The notes below the pieces were generated by a model. The model was not told the origin of the DNA and ran no database searches. It was given only the letters and a program-made list of their open reading frames with translations. DNA of 64,000 nt, taken from NCBI GenBank assembly GCA_963422465.1, contig OY730173.1, forward strand, positions 3,658,001 to 3,722,000. The letters are read 5' to 3'. Source of the stretch: Lichina pygmaea (Eukaryota; Ascomycota; Lichinomycetes; Lichinales; Lichinaceae). Made by a program: the position numbers and the translations under genes. Position 1 is the first letter of the stretch, and each line of letters begins with the position of its first letter. Shown one piece after another: positions 44,057 through 56,000 of the stretch.

Positions 44057-45355
44057 TGATGTTGAAAGTCTTATGAACTTTTTTGCTAGGTTCTTGTCCA
44101 GGTAATCTCTCAGAGCCTCAAGCTCTTTTGCTGATAGAGTGTAAATAGACCTGTGTGTGGGTTTCTTTCTGTCTTCCAGCAGAATTTTGTGATCCCAATC
44201 TTGGTGTTCTGGTAGTGTCACAACCACTTGCTCACCAAACATCTCCTGGTAGTCTTTATACTCACTTGGCAGCTGTGGTACCTGAGTCTCACCCACAGTA
44301 TCATGTGTAGTGCAAAGTTGATAGTTTCAGAGCTTTATCCAAGCCACATAGACTTACTCTTGCTGGTGGTACTTCTTCCACCCTGTATATAAGATCTCTT
44401 TGATTCTCACTTTCTCTGGCTCTGCTTGGATTGCCAGACTTCTCTTTAGAAAGACTAGGTGCCTTCTTCTCCAGTCAATCCTTGGGTTTTGGTTTTCCAA
44501 CCACAGAAGACCCAATATAACTTTGTGTAGTATCTGGACCAAGTTGAATTCTTCTGATCTGATTGCTATACTGTTGACACACAGTTGTAGATTCTTGGTC
44601 TTCTTTGTCACTTGTCCTTAGTTGTTGCAGAGTGGTATCCTGTCCACTACTGTTAGATAGTATAGATTCCTTTTCTCTTAAGTCAGGATCTTGTGCTTCC
44701 TGGCAAAACTTTCTGACATGAAGTTGCCAGTAGCTCCAGAGTCAATTGTGGTGTTTGTCAGGCACCTGTTAACTCTTATCTTGATGTGAAAATATAGGCT
44801 GTAGACTGTTATGTCAAAGCTCTGCTCAAACCCTTCTCTCCAGAGTGTTGTTTTGCCTACTCTTTGTTGCGGTCCGTACCGTACCGTCCTATCCGAGTAT
44901 AGGATTAGGGCGAGAGGCGGAAGGCAGGTTGGTTCTCGCAGGAGAGGAGTGTCAAGGAGCGTGAAGGGGTTTGGTGGAATGTGGTGGTGGTGACACCTGA
45001 TCAACAGCTTTGTACAAAGGATTGTATTGAAGTAGATCTAGTTGTCTGGATCACAACATGAGTTGAAGATGATTGTTCCATAAGGGAACTATTGCCGGAC
45101 TATATAGTGCTGGCCTGTCGAGATGATCAAGATTGTCTTGACAGTCTTGACGTCAAGACAGGTGAGATTGTCTCGACAGTCCCACCATGTTATGCACCCT
45201 GTGTCGAGACGGGTGAGATTGTCTTGATGCTTCATGCATCCTGCGTCGAGACAGGTGAGATTGTCTTGATGCTTCATGCATCATGCGTCGAGACTCCCGT
45301 GTGTGTCTCGACAGTCACGTGACCCCTTGTTGGTTGGTCACTTGACTTCTGTGTT

Positions 45356-45690
45356 TTGAACCACAAGCCCTGCTTCCAAATGTCTGACGACAACGATAAG
45401 TTGAAGTGCGCTGAGTGCACTTGTCAGGGAAAGTCCTGTGTGTCATTTTCTTGGGAGTCACTGAACATGACTCGGGATAACCTTCGCAAGAATTTGGCTG
45501 TCGATGAGGCCAAGCAGGATACTCTTGTCAAGCAGCTTGCCGAGCTGCAGGCTTGTGTGTCCCGAAAGTGAAAGGTTCTTGAGGGTGCTGAGGGTCAAGC
45601 AAAGAAGAAGCTCCAGTGCCTTGTTGCTGAAATGGAGGCGGATGGTGAAGACTTGTCGGTGACAGTCATTGATGCGTCCGCGCTGCAGGC
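45356..45690 (+). pseudogene. Antisense Cys-rich ORF region of G3
   Basis: It matches the antisense ORF of G2, with CFQMSDDNDKLKCAECTCQGKSC followed by a Glu/Lys/Leu-rich stretch. It is convergent with the chromodomain end of pol. Confidence 0.55.
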
Positions 45691-48600
45691 TGAGCTGTTC
45701 AGTCCTGCTCCTGCCGGAACTGCTGCAGGAGGAGCTGGCAGTTCGCGAGGTTCCTGAGTGGCTCCCAGGTATTTTCCGAGTCTGGGTAGTCTTTCCACTT
45801 GACAAGGTATTGCTGACCTTTTCTCTTCAGAATCTGTTCAGCCTTGAATTCCTGTTCTTCCTCTGGTTGGTAATGAAATGTTTCCTGCAAGGGTGTGCTC
45901 TGGTCGGCTAATTCGATCATTGAGATGTGAAAGTTTGGGTGTACCCGAGCGTCTCTCGGTAGTCGCAGTCTGATGTTGACTGGTCCAGTTCTTTCTTCGA
46001 CTGAAAATAGTCTGACCTTGACATGGTCCAGTTTCTTTGTTCTTGGTTTCTTGACTTTCCAATTTTTTGTGAGGAGGTAGACTTTATCCCCCTTCTTCAG
46101 CTGAGGTGCCATTTTCGATTTTTTGTCCATTTAGTGTTGCATCTTTTCTGAGGTCTCTTGAAGGTAATGCCTCATCATCGTGTGCGTTTGTCGTAGGAGC
46201 TTGTCATGTTGGAGTGCTTTCTCCGCGTTTGGTGAAGCTCTGCTTGGCATTCCGATGTTTGCGTGTCGTCCAAAATTGGCAAAGAATGGTGATTCCTTTG
46301 TTGAGTCTGATCTGTGCTGGTTGATTGCCAGCTGTGCCACTGGTAATAATTGTACCCAATTGCTGTGGGTCTGGTTGATGTAATGCCGCAAATAAGTCTC
46401 CAGGACTTGGTTTGCTCGCTCTGTCTGGCTGTCAGTTTGTGGGTGGTAGGCTGTAGACATCTTGGGTTTTGTTCCCATGGCTGCACTGATTGTTTTCCAG
46501 TAGTTGGATGTGAAAAGTTTGTCTCTGTCAGTAATGACTGTGATTGGAACTCTGTGGTCCCTGACCAATCTGTCCAGTAGGAGGTGTCCCAACTGCTCTG
46601 CTGTGTGGGTTTCCTTGAATGGTACTGCTATTAGGTATTTTGTGAATCTGTCCACAATCACCATAGTTGAGTCGTAGGTGATTCCTGTGACTGGGTCTTT
46701 GGACTTGGGTAGCTTTGTGATGAAGTCCATTGACACATCTTCCCACAGGCCTCTCGGTATCGTGTTCGGGTGTCCTTCTCCATATGGCTTGTGTCTTCCA
46801 TGCTTGTTTTTCTGGCATAGTAGACATTTGTTGATGTAGCTTGTGACGTGTTGTCAGAGATTGATGACATTGTTCCCTGCCCGTTGGATCAGGTCTGTGG
46901 TTTTGGTGATTCCTGGGTGACCATGTGCTGGATTATCGTGGTAGTTCCTTATTAGTTCTTCAGTGTCTTCTGCTGTGAGCTTGTTGATCTGTGGTTGAGG
47001 TACCAGGTTTCCTTGCTGGTCCTGCTGTAAGATTGTTCCTTGGCGTTCATCATCTTCCATGTGGTCTTTTCGTCGGCTTAGTGTGTCTGCTCTCCCATTG
47101 TCTTGTCCAGGGGTGTACAAGATCTTGAACTTGTGTTGCCCTAGGAGTTCAGCCCATCTGACTTGCCGTCTGTTCAGCTTCTTGGTTGTCGTGAACATTG
47201 TCAGATTCTTGTGGTCTGTGAGAATGGTGAGTTCGGAACTGCTTTCCGCGTACACTCTCCAGTGTTCAAGTGTGTTGACGACTGCCAGTAGCTCTTTATC
47301 GTGGATATTATAGTTTCGTTCCACTTGTGACATTTTGCGTGAGTAGTAGGCAACTGGGTGCCACTTGCCGTCTGCCTGTTGGCATAGACATGCTCCCACT
47401 GCCTGATCTGAAGCGTCCGTCTCGATTTGTGTCAGTTGGCCTGTCTTGAAGTTGAGGAGAACTGGTTCCTTGGCGCAAGCATCCTTGAGCTGTTGGAATG
47501 CTTTTTGTTGTCTCTCTGTCCACCGGTACTCCACGTCCTTCTTTGTGAGTTCTGTCAGTGGAGTTGCCATCTGTGAGTAGTTCTTGATGAACTGTCAGTT
47601 GAAGTTGGCAAATCCTAGGAAGGCTTGTACTTCCTTAACTGATGTTGGTGTTGGCCATTGCTGAATCACTTTGATTTTCTCAGGGTCAATTTTGATCCCT
47701 TCAATCCCTATGATGTATCCGAGGAATTCAACTTCCGGTTTGTTGAACTCGCATTTCTTCAGGTTGAGCTTGAGCCCTGCCTCTTGTAGGCATCGTAGAA
47801 CATCCTTCACATGTTTGGTATGTTCCTGTTGTGTGTTCGAGTAGACAAGAATGTTGTCCAGGTAGGTGATAGCTGTTTGGTCCAGGTGTGCTCTGATGAT
47901 GTTGTTGATCAATGCTTGACATGTTGCTGGTGCGTTTGTGAGTCTGAATGGCATAACCAGATACTCGTAGTGTCCGTATCAGGTTCTGAAGGCTGTCTTC
48001 CATTCTTCTCCTTTTTTTATGTGTATCAGGTTGTATGCTTCTTTCAAGTCCAGCTTGGTAAAGATTGTAGCTTGACTGATCCTGTCTCGCAATTTGTTTG
48101 CATTTGGCAACAGATATCAGTTCTTGATGGTAATGTCGTTGAGTTTCCTGTAGTCCACACAAAGTCGAAGACTTCTGTCTTTCTTTGGTGCAAATAGTAT
48201 CAGGTATCCTGCTGGCAATTGAGATTCTTGAATGAAACCCTTTTTCAGGTTTTCCTCCAGGTACTCGCGAAGTACTTGGAGCTCTTTCTCTGATAACTGG
48301 TAAATTGGTCCAAATTCTGGCTCCGTCCCTGGTTGCAACTTGATCTCATGATCCCAAGGTTGGTGCTTAGGCAACACTGCTGTCGTTGTCTCTTCCTGAA
48401 AGAGGTTATCATACCCAGGTCAGTACTCTTCAGGGATCTCCAGAGGGTTAACAACTTCCTCTCTCTTCATCTCTGACTGTTTGGCCACCTGGTTCCGGGG
48501 TGTGCCTGTCGAGGTGGACCTCTTCTCTTGAGAGTTGTCCTTTCTGTCAGTGAGGTTCCACTGAGGACTCCTTCCCTCATCTGTCCACGCCTTCTGCGGC

Positions 48601-49036
48601 TGGTAACAGGTCTGAGCTGTGTTGTTAGTGCAGTTCCTAAACGTGAGTACTCCTGTCTTCCAGTTAACAACTGGGTTGTGCTTCTTTAGCCAAGGCATCC
48701 CCAAATAGATATCCTGAGTGGCCAACTCGACAATATCAAGGTGGATCCTTTCAGCATGGTGTCTGGTAACCATTTCCATTGGCTGCGTCTCATGGCAGAC
48801 TAGCTCTGTCTGTCCATTTGCCATCGTGAGCTGATAGAGCTGCTGCTTGCGTCTCCTTCCAGTGCTGAGGGTGTCGTAAAGTTGTCTTGAAATGTAGTTC
48901 CCACTGGCTCCAGAGTCAACAAGTGCATATGTCTGTATCAGCGTGTTGGCGTATAGTGACACAGGCAATCACAGGTGCTTTGCGTTGCTAGGGGTCATGT
49001 TGTTGAGCTCCCGATGTCACCCCTTGACAAGGGAGT

Positions 49037-49444
49037 TCAGTCTTTTCCTGATCGAAGTGTCTTACCACTGACTGGGCAATGGGTCCAGCCATTCCCATCA
49101 GTTCTGAGGAATCCGTTCATGAATTTGTCTTGCTGATGCTTGTCACATCCAGGCTTGAGGCAGTACTGCCAATTGTTGACGTAGCAGTTGTGGTTGTTGC
49201 CTTGCTGTAGGAACATGAGGTGTTCGTGCCAATCATGTGTGTGCCCGGGGAATGCAGTGTGTTGGCGTTTGTCCCAAAAGTGGATCTCACACGCATCCTT
49301 CTCGCAATTGACCCAATGCTTGTGGCAGGTGGCGTGGTAGGGTGAATGTCCTCCGTACCTTCGTAGTTGTTCATGGTAGGTGCAGTAGTGCTTCGTGCAA
49401 AACCTCCACTGTAGTTCGCCGTGCCGTAGATTTCGTGGGTCCAT
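49037..49444 (-). other. Cys/His repeat module between Gag and protease (G3)
   Basis: Three related motifs appear in order: HGELQWRFCTKHYCTYH, CHKHWVNCEKDACEIH and CYVNNWQYCLKPGCDKH. The pattern is (C/H)-x6-7-C-x4-C-x2-H. The same module is present in G1 and G2, and two copies are in B1. Confidence 0.6.
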
Positions 49445-50554
49445 GCTGTAAGCATAGCTTCCTCGTGGTATCTCTTCTTTGATAGACGTGGGTTCGTCTC
49501 AGTCTCTATCAGAGGTGGTTAAGGGCTCCTGTCCCTTGTCCTGACCTGTCAGTTCTGGTAGGTCCTTGCCTCCTGATGTTGCCAGTTGGTGGACTGCTTC
49601 CAATGTCTGATCATAGTTGTCCCATTGTTCAAGGGATAGCTGAGCCTCTCCTGGTGAGTCCTCTGGCTTGATGACATTCCAGTCTCCGTCAAGCGTATTA
49701 AGTTGCTGTCGGTGCACCTTGTTCTTTGAACGACAGTCTTTCGCCATGTGGCCTAGCTTGCCACAGGCATAGCACTTCAGTGCTTTCCCTTTTTTGTTGT
49801 TCCTTCCCTTCGTGAACCTTCCCTTGTGGTGGACTGCATCCAGTTCCATGGGTGCATAGCCATATAGGTCATGTGGTGGTGTCTTGTTAGGCAGCTTGTA
49901 GTGGTTGCTCACATGCCATGCGGGGTGGCTGTATCCTCTGTCGTGGCGTTTCTCTATCGCTCGCTTGAATAGTTTGTCATCGATGTTGATTGCTTGTGCG
50001 ATGAGCTTGTCCAGTGTGTCGACCACTCGTCCGTCGAAGGTAATTTCATCCTTCATGTTTTCCTTGAGTCCACGTCGGTACATGACCATCAGGGCGTTGT
50101 CGTCCCAATCAGTCAGTACTGAGTATTGTTTGAACTGCGTGGTGTACTCTGCGGCTGAGCGTCATTGCTTGATGTGCTGGATCATTCGTATAGCCACTTT
50201 GTCTTCGTTAGATGGTCCAAGGATCCTTTTGATCTCGTCCTTGAATTGCGTCCATTTCATCATCCATTCTGATGTGCCGTCGTGGTCTCTGTTTCCTGAG
50301 AGATGTTTGTTGACGTAGGGTTTGATCCATCAATAAGCATTGCCTCTCATGTAAGTGGTTGCAAAGAGGGGCCACTTTTCCTTAGGCAGCTTTGTCTCTG
50401 GTTGGAATTGAAAGTAGACTTGGAGTTGCATGAGCCAGTCATCGACCTTGTTTCTTTCGCCGTAGAACAGGTCTGGCTTGGCAACGCTAATCTTTCCATC
50501 TGGGAAGTTGGGGTTGGTTGCTCCTGAGGTACTCATCCTTGAGGGTCTTCAAAG

Positions 50555-51153
50555 TGTTGCGGTCTGTACTGTACTGTCCTATCCGAGTATAGGATTAGGG
50601 CGAGAGGTGGAAGGCAGGTTGGTTCTCGCAGGAGAGGAGTGTCAAGGAGTGCGAAGGGGTTTGGTGGAACGTGGTGGTGGTGACACCTGATCAACAGCTT
50701 CGTACAAAGGATTGTATTGAAGTAGATCTAGTTGTCTGGATCACAACATGAGTTGAAGACGATTGTTCCATAAGGGAACTATCACCAGACTATATAGTGC
50801 TGGCCTGTCAAGACGATCAAGATTGTCTCGACAGTCTCGACGTCGAGACAGGTGAGATTGTCTCAACAGTCCCACCATGTTATGCACCCTGCGTCGAGAC
50901 AGGTGAGATTGTCTCGATGCTTCATGCATCCTGCGTCGAGACGGGTGAGATTGTCTCGATGCTTCATGCACCCTGCGTCGAGACTGGTGAGATTGTCTCG
51001 ATGCTTCATGCATCATGCGTCAAGACTCCCGTGTGTGTCTTGACAGTCACGTGACCCCTTGTTGGTTGGTCACTTGACTTCCATGGTGTCCTCTTGCCTG
51101 GCCTGCGGCCTGATTGCCTATAAATGAGTGGCTCCCATCCCTGGGTTGTAACA
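50555..51153 (-). repeat. 5' LTR of G3 (599 bp)
   Basis: TGTTGC...GTAACA. The array of 42-bp units begins near 50840, with TCGAGAC...GTCTCGA hairpins at 50892, 50934 and 50976. Confidence 0.92.
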
Positions 51154-51407
51154 CTCTTCCAACTCTGTATTTGAAGAGCACTGCTAGTTTTTTAAATAGC
51201 CAAGGTTCTGAGCCTGGTGTTCTGCCACATGTTTTTCACATTTTGTGGTGAAGCATAGATCCTATATGTCTTCTCCACAATCATCATGTTCTCTTCCTTG
51301 CTGGCTTAGCTAGTACTTGATGCTCCAGACTTTCTTGTGGTATTCTGGGCCAGGGAAGTGGTGTCTTCTTCTTTTCTCTAGAAGATACTCCTTGCAGTGG
51401 TGGTCCT

Positions 51408-51674
51408 TGTGACAAGGCAATAGCAGAGCAGAACTCGAGCCTAACTGATTCAGTAACCTTGACCTGACTTGGCTTGAGACTTGAGACTTGGATTGATGTA
51501 CCAGACGAAAGACAAGGAAGGAAAAGAGAAAAGAAGAAGAGAAGAAGCTGGGGGAGCAGGAGAAGTTCTTATAGGCAGGGGATACAGCAGAGCAAACAGG
51601 CAACAGTGCAGATGGAACTTTCCGGCAAGGTGCGTGACTTGTGCCAGATATGCAACTGGGCCAGAACTGTGACA
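51408..51674 (-). repeat. Solo LTR, family C, in B2
   Basis: 267 bp, TGTGACAAGGC...ACTGTGACA, almost identical to the GC1 LTR at 51858. The flanks read GTCCT and CTCCT, a 5-bp duplication with one change; the B1 equivalent is uninterrupted. Confidence 0.85.
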
Positions 51675-51857
51675 CTCCTCACATCCTTTCCAATAAGAGT
51701 GTCTGCAGACTGGTGTTGTAGCCTGATGAAGGTCTACTTGGGTTGTGATGTCTTGGGGCTGTGAGACACTGATAGTGTTGTCCACCTATCACATCACTCT
51801 TGCTTCACTGTCCTCCAACAAGGTTGTGTCCTGCCATCAGAGTGATAGTGTCTTGGG

Positions 51858-52124
51858 TGTGACAAGGCAATAGCAGAGCAGAACTCAAGTCTAACTGATT
51901 CAGTAACCTTGACCTGACTTGGCTTGAGACTTGAGACTTGGATTGATGTACAAGACGAAAGACAAGGAAGGAAAAAAGAAAAGAAGAAGAGAAGAAGCTG
52001 GGGGAGCAGGAAGAGTTCTTATAGGCAGGGGATACAGTGGAGCAAACAGGCAACAGTGCAGATGGAACTTCCCAGCAAGGTGCGTGACTTGTGCCAGATA
52101 TGCAACTGGGCCAGAACTGTGACA
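51858..52124 (-). repeat. 3' LTR of GC1 (267 bp)
   Basis: TGTGACAAGG...CTGTGACA, the same length as 57362-57628 and as the solo LTR at 51408-51674. Confidence 0.9.
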
Positions 52125-52630
52125 TTACCCCTCTCCTTCACATGGCGAACTCCTGTGAGCCTCAGGCCACTTGTGGACGTAGTTCTGTGGCTGTGGTTTC
52201 CTTCAGTATTTCTTATGGAAGTTGTAGATGGTGTCTTTGGTGTTGTCAAGATGCTCAATAGGCTCTTCAGTGGCATCTTCAATTGGCCATCTAGACTATT
52301 TGACCAGGTACTTAAATTTCTGTCAAGACATTGCTGGCTTGGAGTCAAGGATTTCTTCAACCTGGAACTCTTCATCTGTGTCTTGACTAATGACAGGGCC
52401 AGGGTGTTTATTTGATTGGCCAGGGATAGGATTAGTAGGTGTCAGACGTAGAAGGGAAACATGAAAGACAGGGTGGATCTTGAGAGTATGTGGAAGCTCC
52501 AGATGGCAGGCATGGCTTCCGACTGTCTTCAACACCTTGAATAGTCCAATCCACTTGTTGTCAAGCTTTTTGCATGGGTGGCGTGTCCTGATGTTCTTGG
52601 TATTCAGCCAAACAAGATCTCCAGTTTGAT

Positions 52631-53078
52631 TTTTGATTTTTGATTTGATTTTGATTTGATTCTTACACTGATTTGGCTGTTAAGCCATGCAGAACTTCTT
52701 GAAGGATTTTTGTCTCTGGTAGACTTGACTTGGGGACCTCACACATTTACTGTACACCCTGTGGTTTGTAGTGTACGTACTGTGGGAAAACCCCAAACCC
52801 TGTAGGGGAAATAGGAAAACCACAGTAATGAGGGTTTTGTGGATCTTGACAGATATTGGGTGAGCTATTTCTTGGGGGTTTTCATACATCTTGTGAGGAG
52901 TACATCTTAGACAAGTTCTATGAATCTCGGGGGTTTTTGTGGCAGAATGTGGGGTGGGTCAGATTCGAACTGACAACTAGTTTAGTCAGGTTCTCCAGGC
53001 CTGACACCACTAGTTCCGGGTCATGGGTGCCACGTAGTGGGAAACTCTCACCAGCTTCCCGCTACACCATGCCACCCC
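52631..53078 (-). mobile_element. SINE copy 1, full length, tRNA-like head
   Basis: 448 bp read on the minus strand, flanked by a perfect 13-bp duplication TCTCCAGTTTGAT (52618-52630 and 53079-53091). The first 129 nt (53078 down to 52950) start GGGGTGG and end CCACCCCA, a 7-bp acceptor-like stem. They carry a T-arm GTCAG-TTCGAAT-CTGAC with a 5-bp stem. The A box TGGTGTAGCGG (53059-53069) and B box GTTCGAATC (52962-52970) form a good RNA polymerase III promoter. The region between them is longer than in a normal tRNA. The ~320-nt body ends GCATGGCTTAACAGCC and GTGTAAGAATCAAATC, then an AATCAAA-type tail like the LINE 3' ends here. Confidence 0.9.
52950..53078 (-). promoter_or_regulatory. tRNA-like head with Pol III A and B boxes (SINE 1)
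   Basis: The A box is at 53059-53069 and the B box at 52961-52971, about 95 nt apart. Acceptor and T stems pair perfectly. The anticodon part is expanded and does not give a clear isotype. Confidence 0.75.
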
Positions 53079-56000
53079 TCTCCAGTTTGATAGAACAGTG
53101 ACAGGACTTGATGTAAATTGGCAGTGTGAGCTTGAGTTTCCTGGGATAGTCGGAGTTCAGCTTGCGACTGTTCCAGAATCTGCGTCATTTCTCCAGATAT
53201 TTCCATAGCATCTTGGTTGCAGGCTTCACTCATGGGTGTGATACTGAGCTGTAGATGGAACCTTTTGTTGGCAAAGAACAGTGACATGCCAGAGGAATCA
53301 GACTAGGTGTTGTTCTGCGTGAACTCTGCCAGAGGAAGCCATTGAACCCAGTCATCTTGGAGATAGTTAACATAGGATCTCAGGTAGTGTTCAAGCTCCT
53401 GATTCTCTTGTTCTGTCTGACCATCTGTCTCTGGGTGGTGTCCTGAGAATAGTTGTAGCATGACATCAAGATGGGCACAGAGTACTTTCCAGAGTGAGCT
53501 GACAAACTGACCTCCTCTGTCTGAGACAATGCTCCTGGGTAAGCCATGGGTACAGACAACAAACTGGATGAACATCCGGACAAGATGCGAGGTTATTATC
53601 TCAGCACATAGCACAAAGTGGTGTTTTTTGGTGAGACAGTCAGTGATGACCCAGATGTGCTTGGCACCAGGGAAGCAGGCATCTCTTGACTTGGGCAAGT
53701 CAGTAATGAAATCTATAGCCAGATCCTGCCAACATTGCTGAGGCACAGGAAGAGACAGCAGCTCTCCTTGGCGATCACGGGCAGGCTTTGCTCAAGAGCA
53801 GACATGACAATTCCTGATGTACTACTGTATGATGTTCACCATCTTTGACTAATAGTACTAACAAGACAGAAGATTGTGGGTCTTGGTAATCCCAGTGTGG
53901 CCAGCTATTGCTTGGTCATGGGCTTCTTGGAACAGGTGTAGGTGTAGCTCATTGTTCTCAGGGATCCAGAGTCAGTTCTTGTAGAAGAGACAGTCATTTT
54001 CCAAGCTGTAGTCTGAGAGAGACACTTCTTGACTATGCCTGACACCATCCCTTAGCATCTGTGACACTGTTACCACTGGATCAACTTCAGCAAGGTTGTT
54101 ATAGGCAGCTTGGATGATGTCTGAAAGAGGTGTAGCATCAGGTTCAGTGTCAACTGGTGCAGCTTCTGAACATCACAGGATCTGGATGGGCTTGACTTGA
54201 ATCTCTGAATGTGCAAGATTCTTGGGCTTGAGGATGACTTGCTCCATGAAGTCTTGACAGAATTCACTGTCTGACAGGAGGTCTTGGGAATGTCAAGTGA
54301 GGGTATTGGCCTTGCACTGACTGCCTGGACAGTAGCTGATCTTGAAATTAAAGCATGACAAGAACTCACTCCAACAGGCTTGACAGTGGGAAAGGTGCTT
54401 TGAAGACATGAAGTACTCCAAGTTCTTGTGATCAGAGATCATCTTGACAGGTTCTGGAGATCCTTCAAGCTCTGCTCACCATTGTTCAAAGGCACAGGCA
54501 ATTGCCAGCAACTCTTTGTTGTAGATCTTGTAGTTACATTCTGCCGGCAGATGGTGGCGTGACAAGAAGACAACAGGGTGTAGAACTTCTTCATGATCTG
54601 GCTGTGACAGGACAGCACCAGAGATGTAGTCAGAAGTGTCAGTCTCAACAACACACTCCTTCTCCAGATCAAAGTGCTGCAGGATGGGTGCAATGCTGAA
54701 CACTTTCTTAATACTTTCAAACAAGTCCTGCTCTGGGGTTTCCCACTTGAAGGCAACATTCTTCTTGGTCAGAGCTGTGAGTGGGGATGCAAGCTTGGTA
54801 AAGTCTTTGATGAACCAGTGGTAGAAGTTTGCAAAGGCAATAAAGCTCTGCACTTCCTTGAGACTGGCAGGAGGCTTCCACTCCTTGATGGTGTCAGTCT
54901 TGGCTGGGTCCATGCTCACAGATCTGGGTCAGGTGTCTTCAGTGGCAGACTGAATGATGAGGCCAAGGTACTTGACTTGATACACTTCAAAGTCACACTT
55001 GGAGATGTCAACTTGCAGGCTTACATCTTGTAGTCGACTGAGAACAAGCTTGACATGCTTCCGGTGTTCCTTGAGTGTCTGACTGTAGACAAGGATATCA
55101 TCCACATAGGCAGTGTCAAAGACATCAAGGATGTCAGGTCCCAAAACATTATTGATGTAGTTCTGGAACATGCTTGAAGCATTGGCAAGACCAAAGGGCA
55201 TGACAAGGTGTTCGTAGAGGCCTGAGCGTGTGCGGAACACAGTCTTCCATTCTTCACCTTCCTTCATCCAGATACAGTTGAAGACACCAACAATGTCAAG
55301 CTTGGTGTACCACACAGCTTTGCAAAGCTGGTCCAACATCTCCCAGATCAGTGGCAGGGGGTAACAGTTCTTGATAGTGATGGTGTGGAGTGCTCTGTAG
55401 TCTACACAGAAACACAATCCACCTCCTGGCTTCTTGACAAAAAGGACTGGTGTAGCAGCAGGTGATGAAGATGCTTGAATAAAGCCCTTGTTCAGGTTCT
55501 CTGTCAGGTACTTCTTGAGAACTTCAAGTTCTTCTCTGCTCATGCTGTACAGAGGTCCAGAGGGTGCCTGGGTTCCTGGTTCTATCTTGATCTTGTGGTC
55601 AACTCCTGGGTGTAGAGGAGGAAGCTTGTCAGCGTCATCCTTGCTGAAGACATCCAGGAACTTGTGGTACTGAGCAGGGAGAAGTGTGGCAGGATCCACG
55701 CACTTCTTTAGCTTCAACACCTGCTCAAGGTCCCTCAGAGAAACACTGAACACCTGGTGATCTGGCTTGGCAGCAAGGAGAGAAAATGCGGTAGCATTGA
55801 TGGGGATTGGCGTGGCAGAAAGGGGCTTGGGATCCTGAGACTTTCCAGCAGATGTCTTGGCTTCAAGATCCAAAGAGATTGGATAGCCATTGTTTGACTT
55901 GAGGCATGTGGATCAGCAGTGATCTGACTTGAACATGATTAAGGTGTTTGTCCAATCAATGTGTGGCCTGTGCTTCTAGAGCCATGGCATCCCCAGAATC

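Larger units (their letters stand above)
44866..51153 (-). mobile_element. G3: Ty3/gypsy chromovirus (family A)
   Basis: An element of about 6.3 kb inserted in B2 with a perfect 5-bp duplication CTCTT (44861-44865 and 51154-51158). The 5' LTR is 50555-51153; the 3' LTR is recognisable over about 44866-45350. Minus-strand parts: Gag 49499-50536 (CYACGKLGHMAKDC); Cys/His module 49037-49444; protease 48420-48968; RT about 47590-48377; RNase H about 47000-47570; integrase 46131-46900 (DFITKLPKSKD, TAYHPQTDSQTER); chromodomain about 45699-45850 (EQILKRKGQQYLVKWKDYP). It is not whole and has several breaks, but keeps far more CpG than G2 and is the youngest of the family here. Confidence 0.92.

Noticed and set aside
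50840-51035. Direct repeats with palindromes resembling a CRISPR array
   Set aside because: The units are contiguous LTR repeats without distinct spacers, occur in both LTRs of retrotransposons, and the genome is eukaryotic.
52950-53078. Free-standing tRNA gene
   Set aside because: Acceptor and T stems are good, but the anticodon part is expanded and the unit continues into a body with a LINE-type tail and target duplication, so it is a SINE head.
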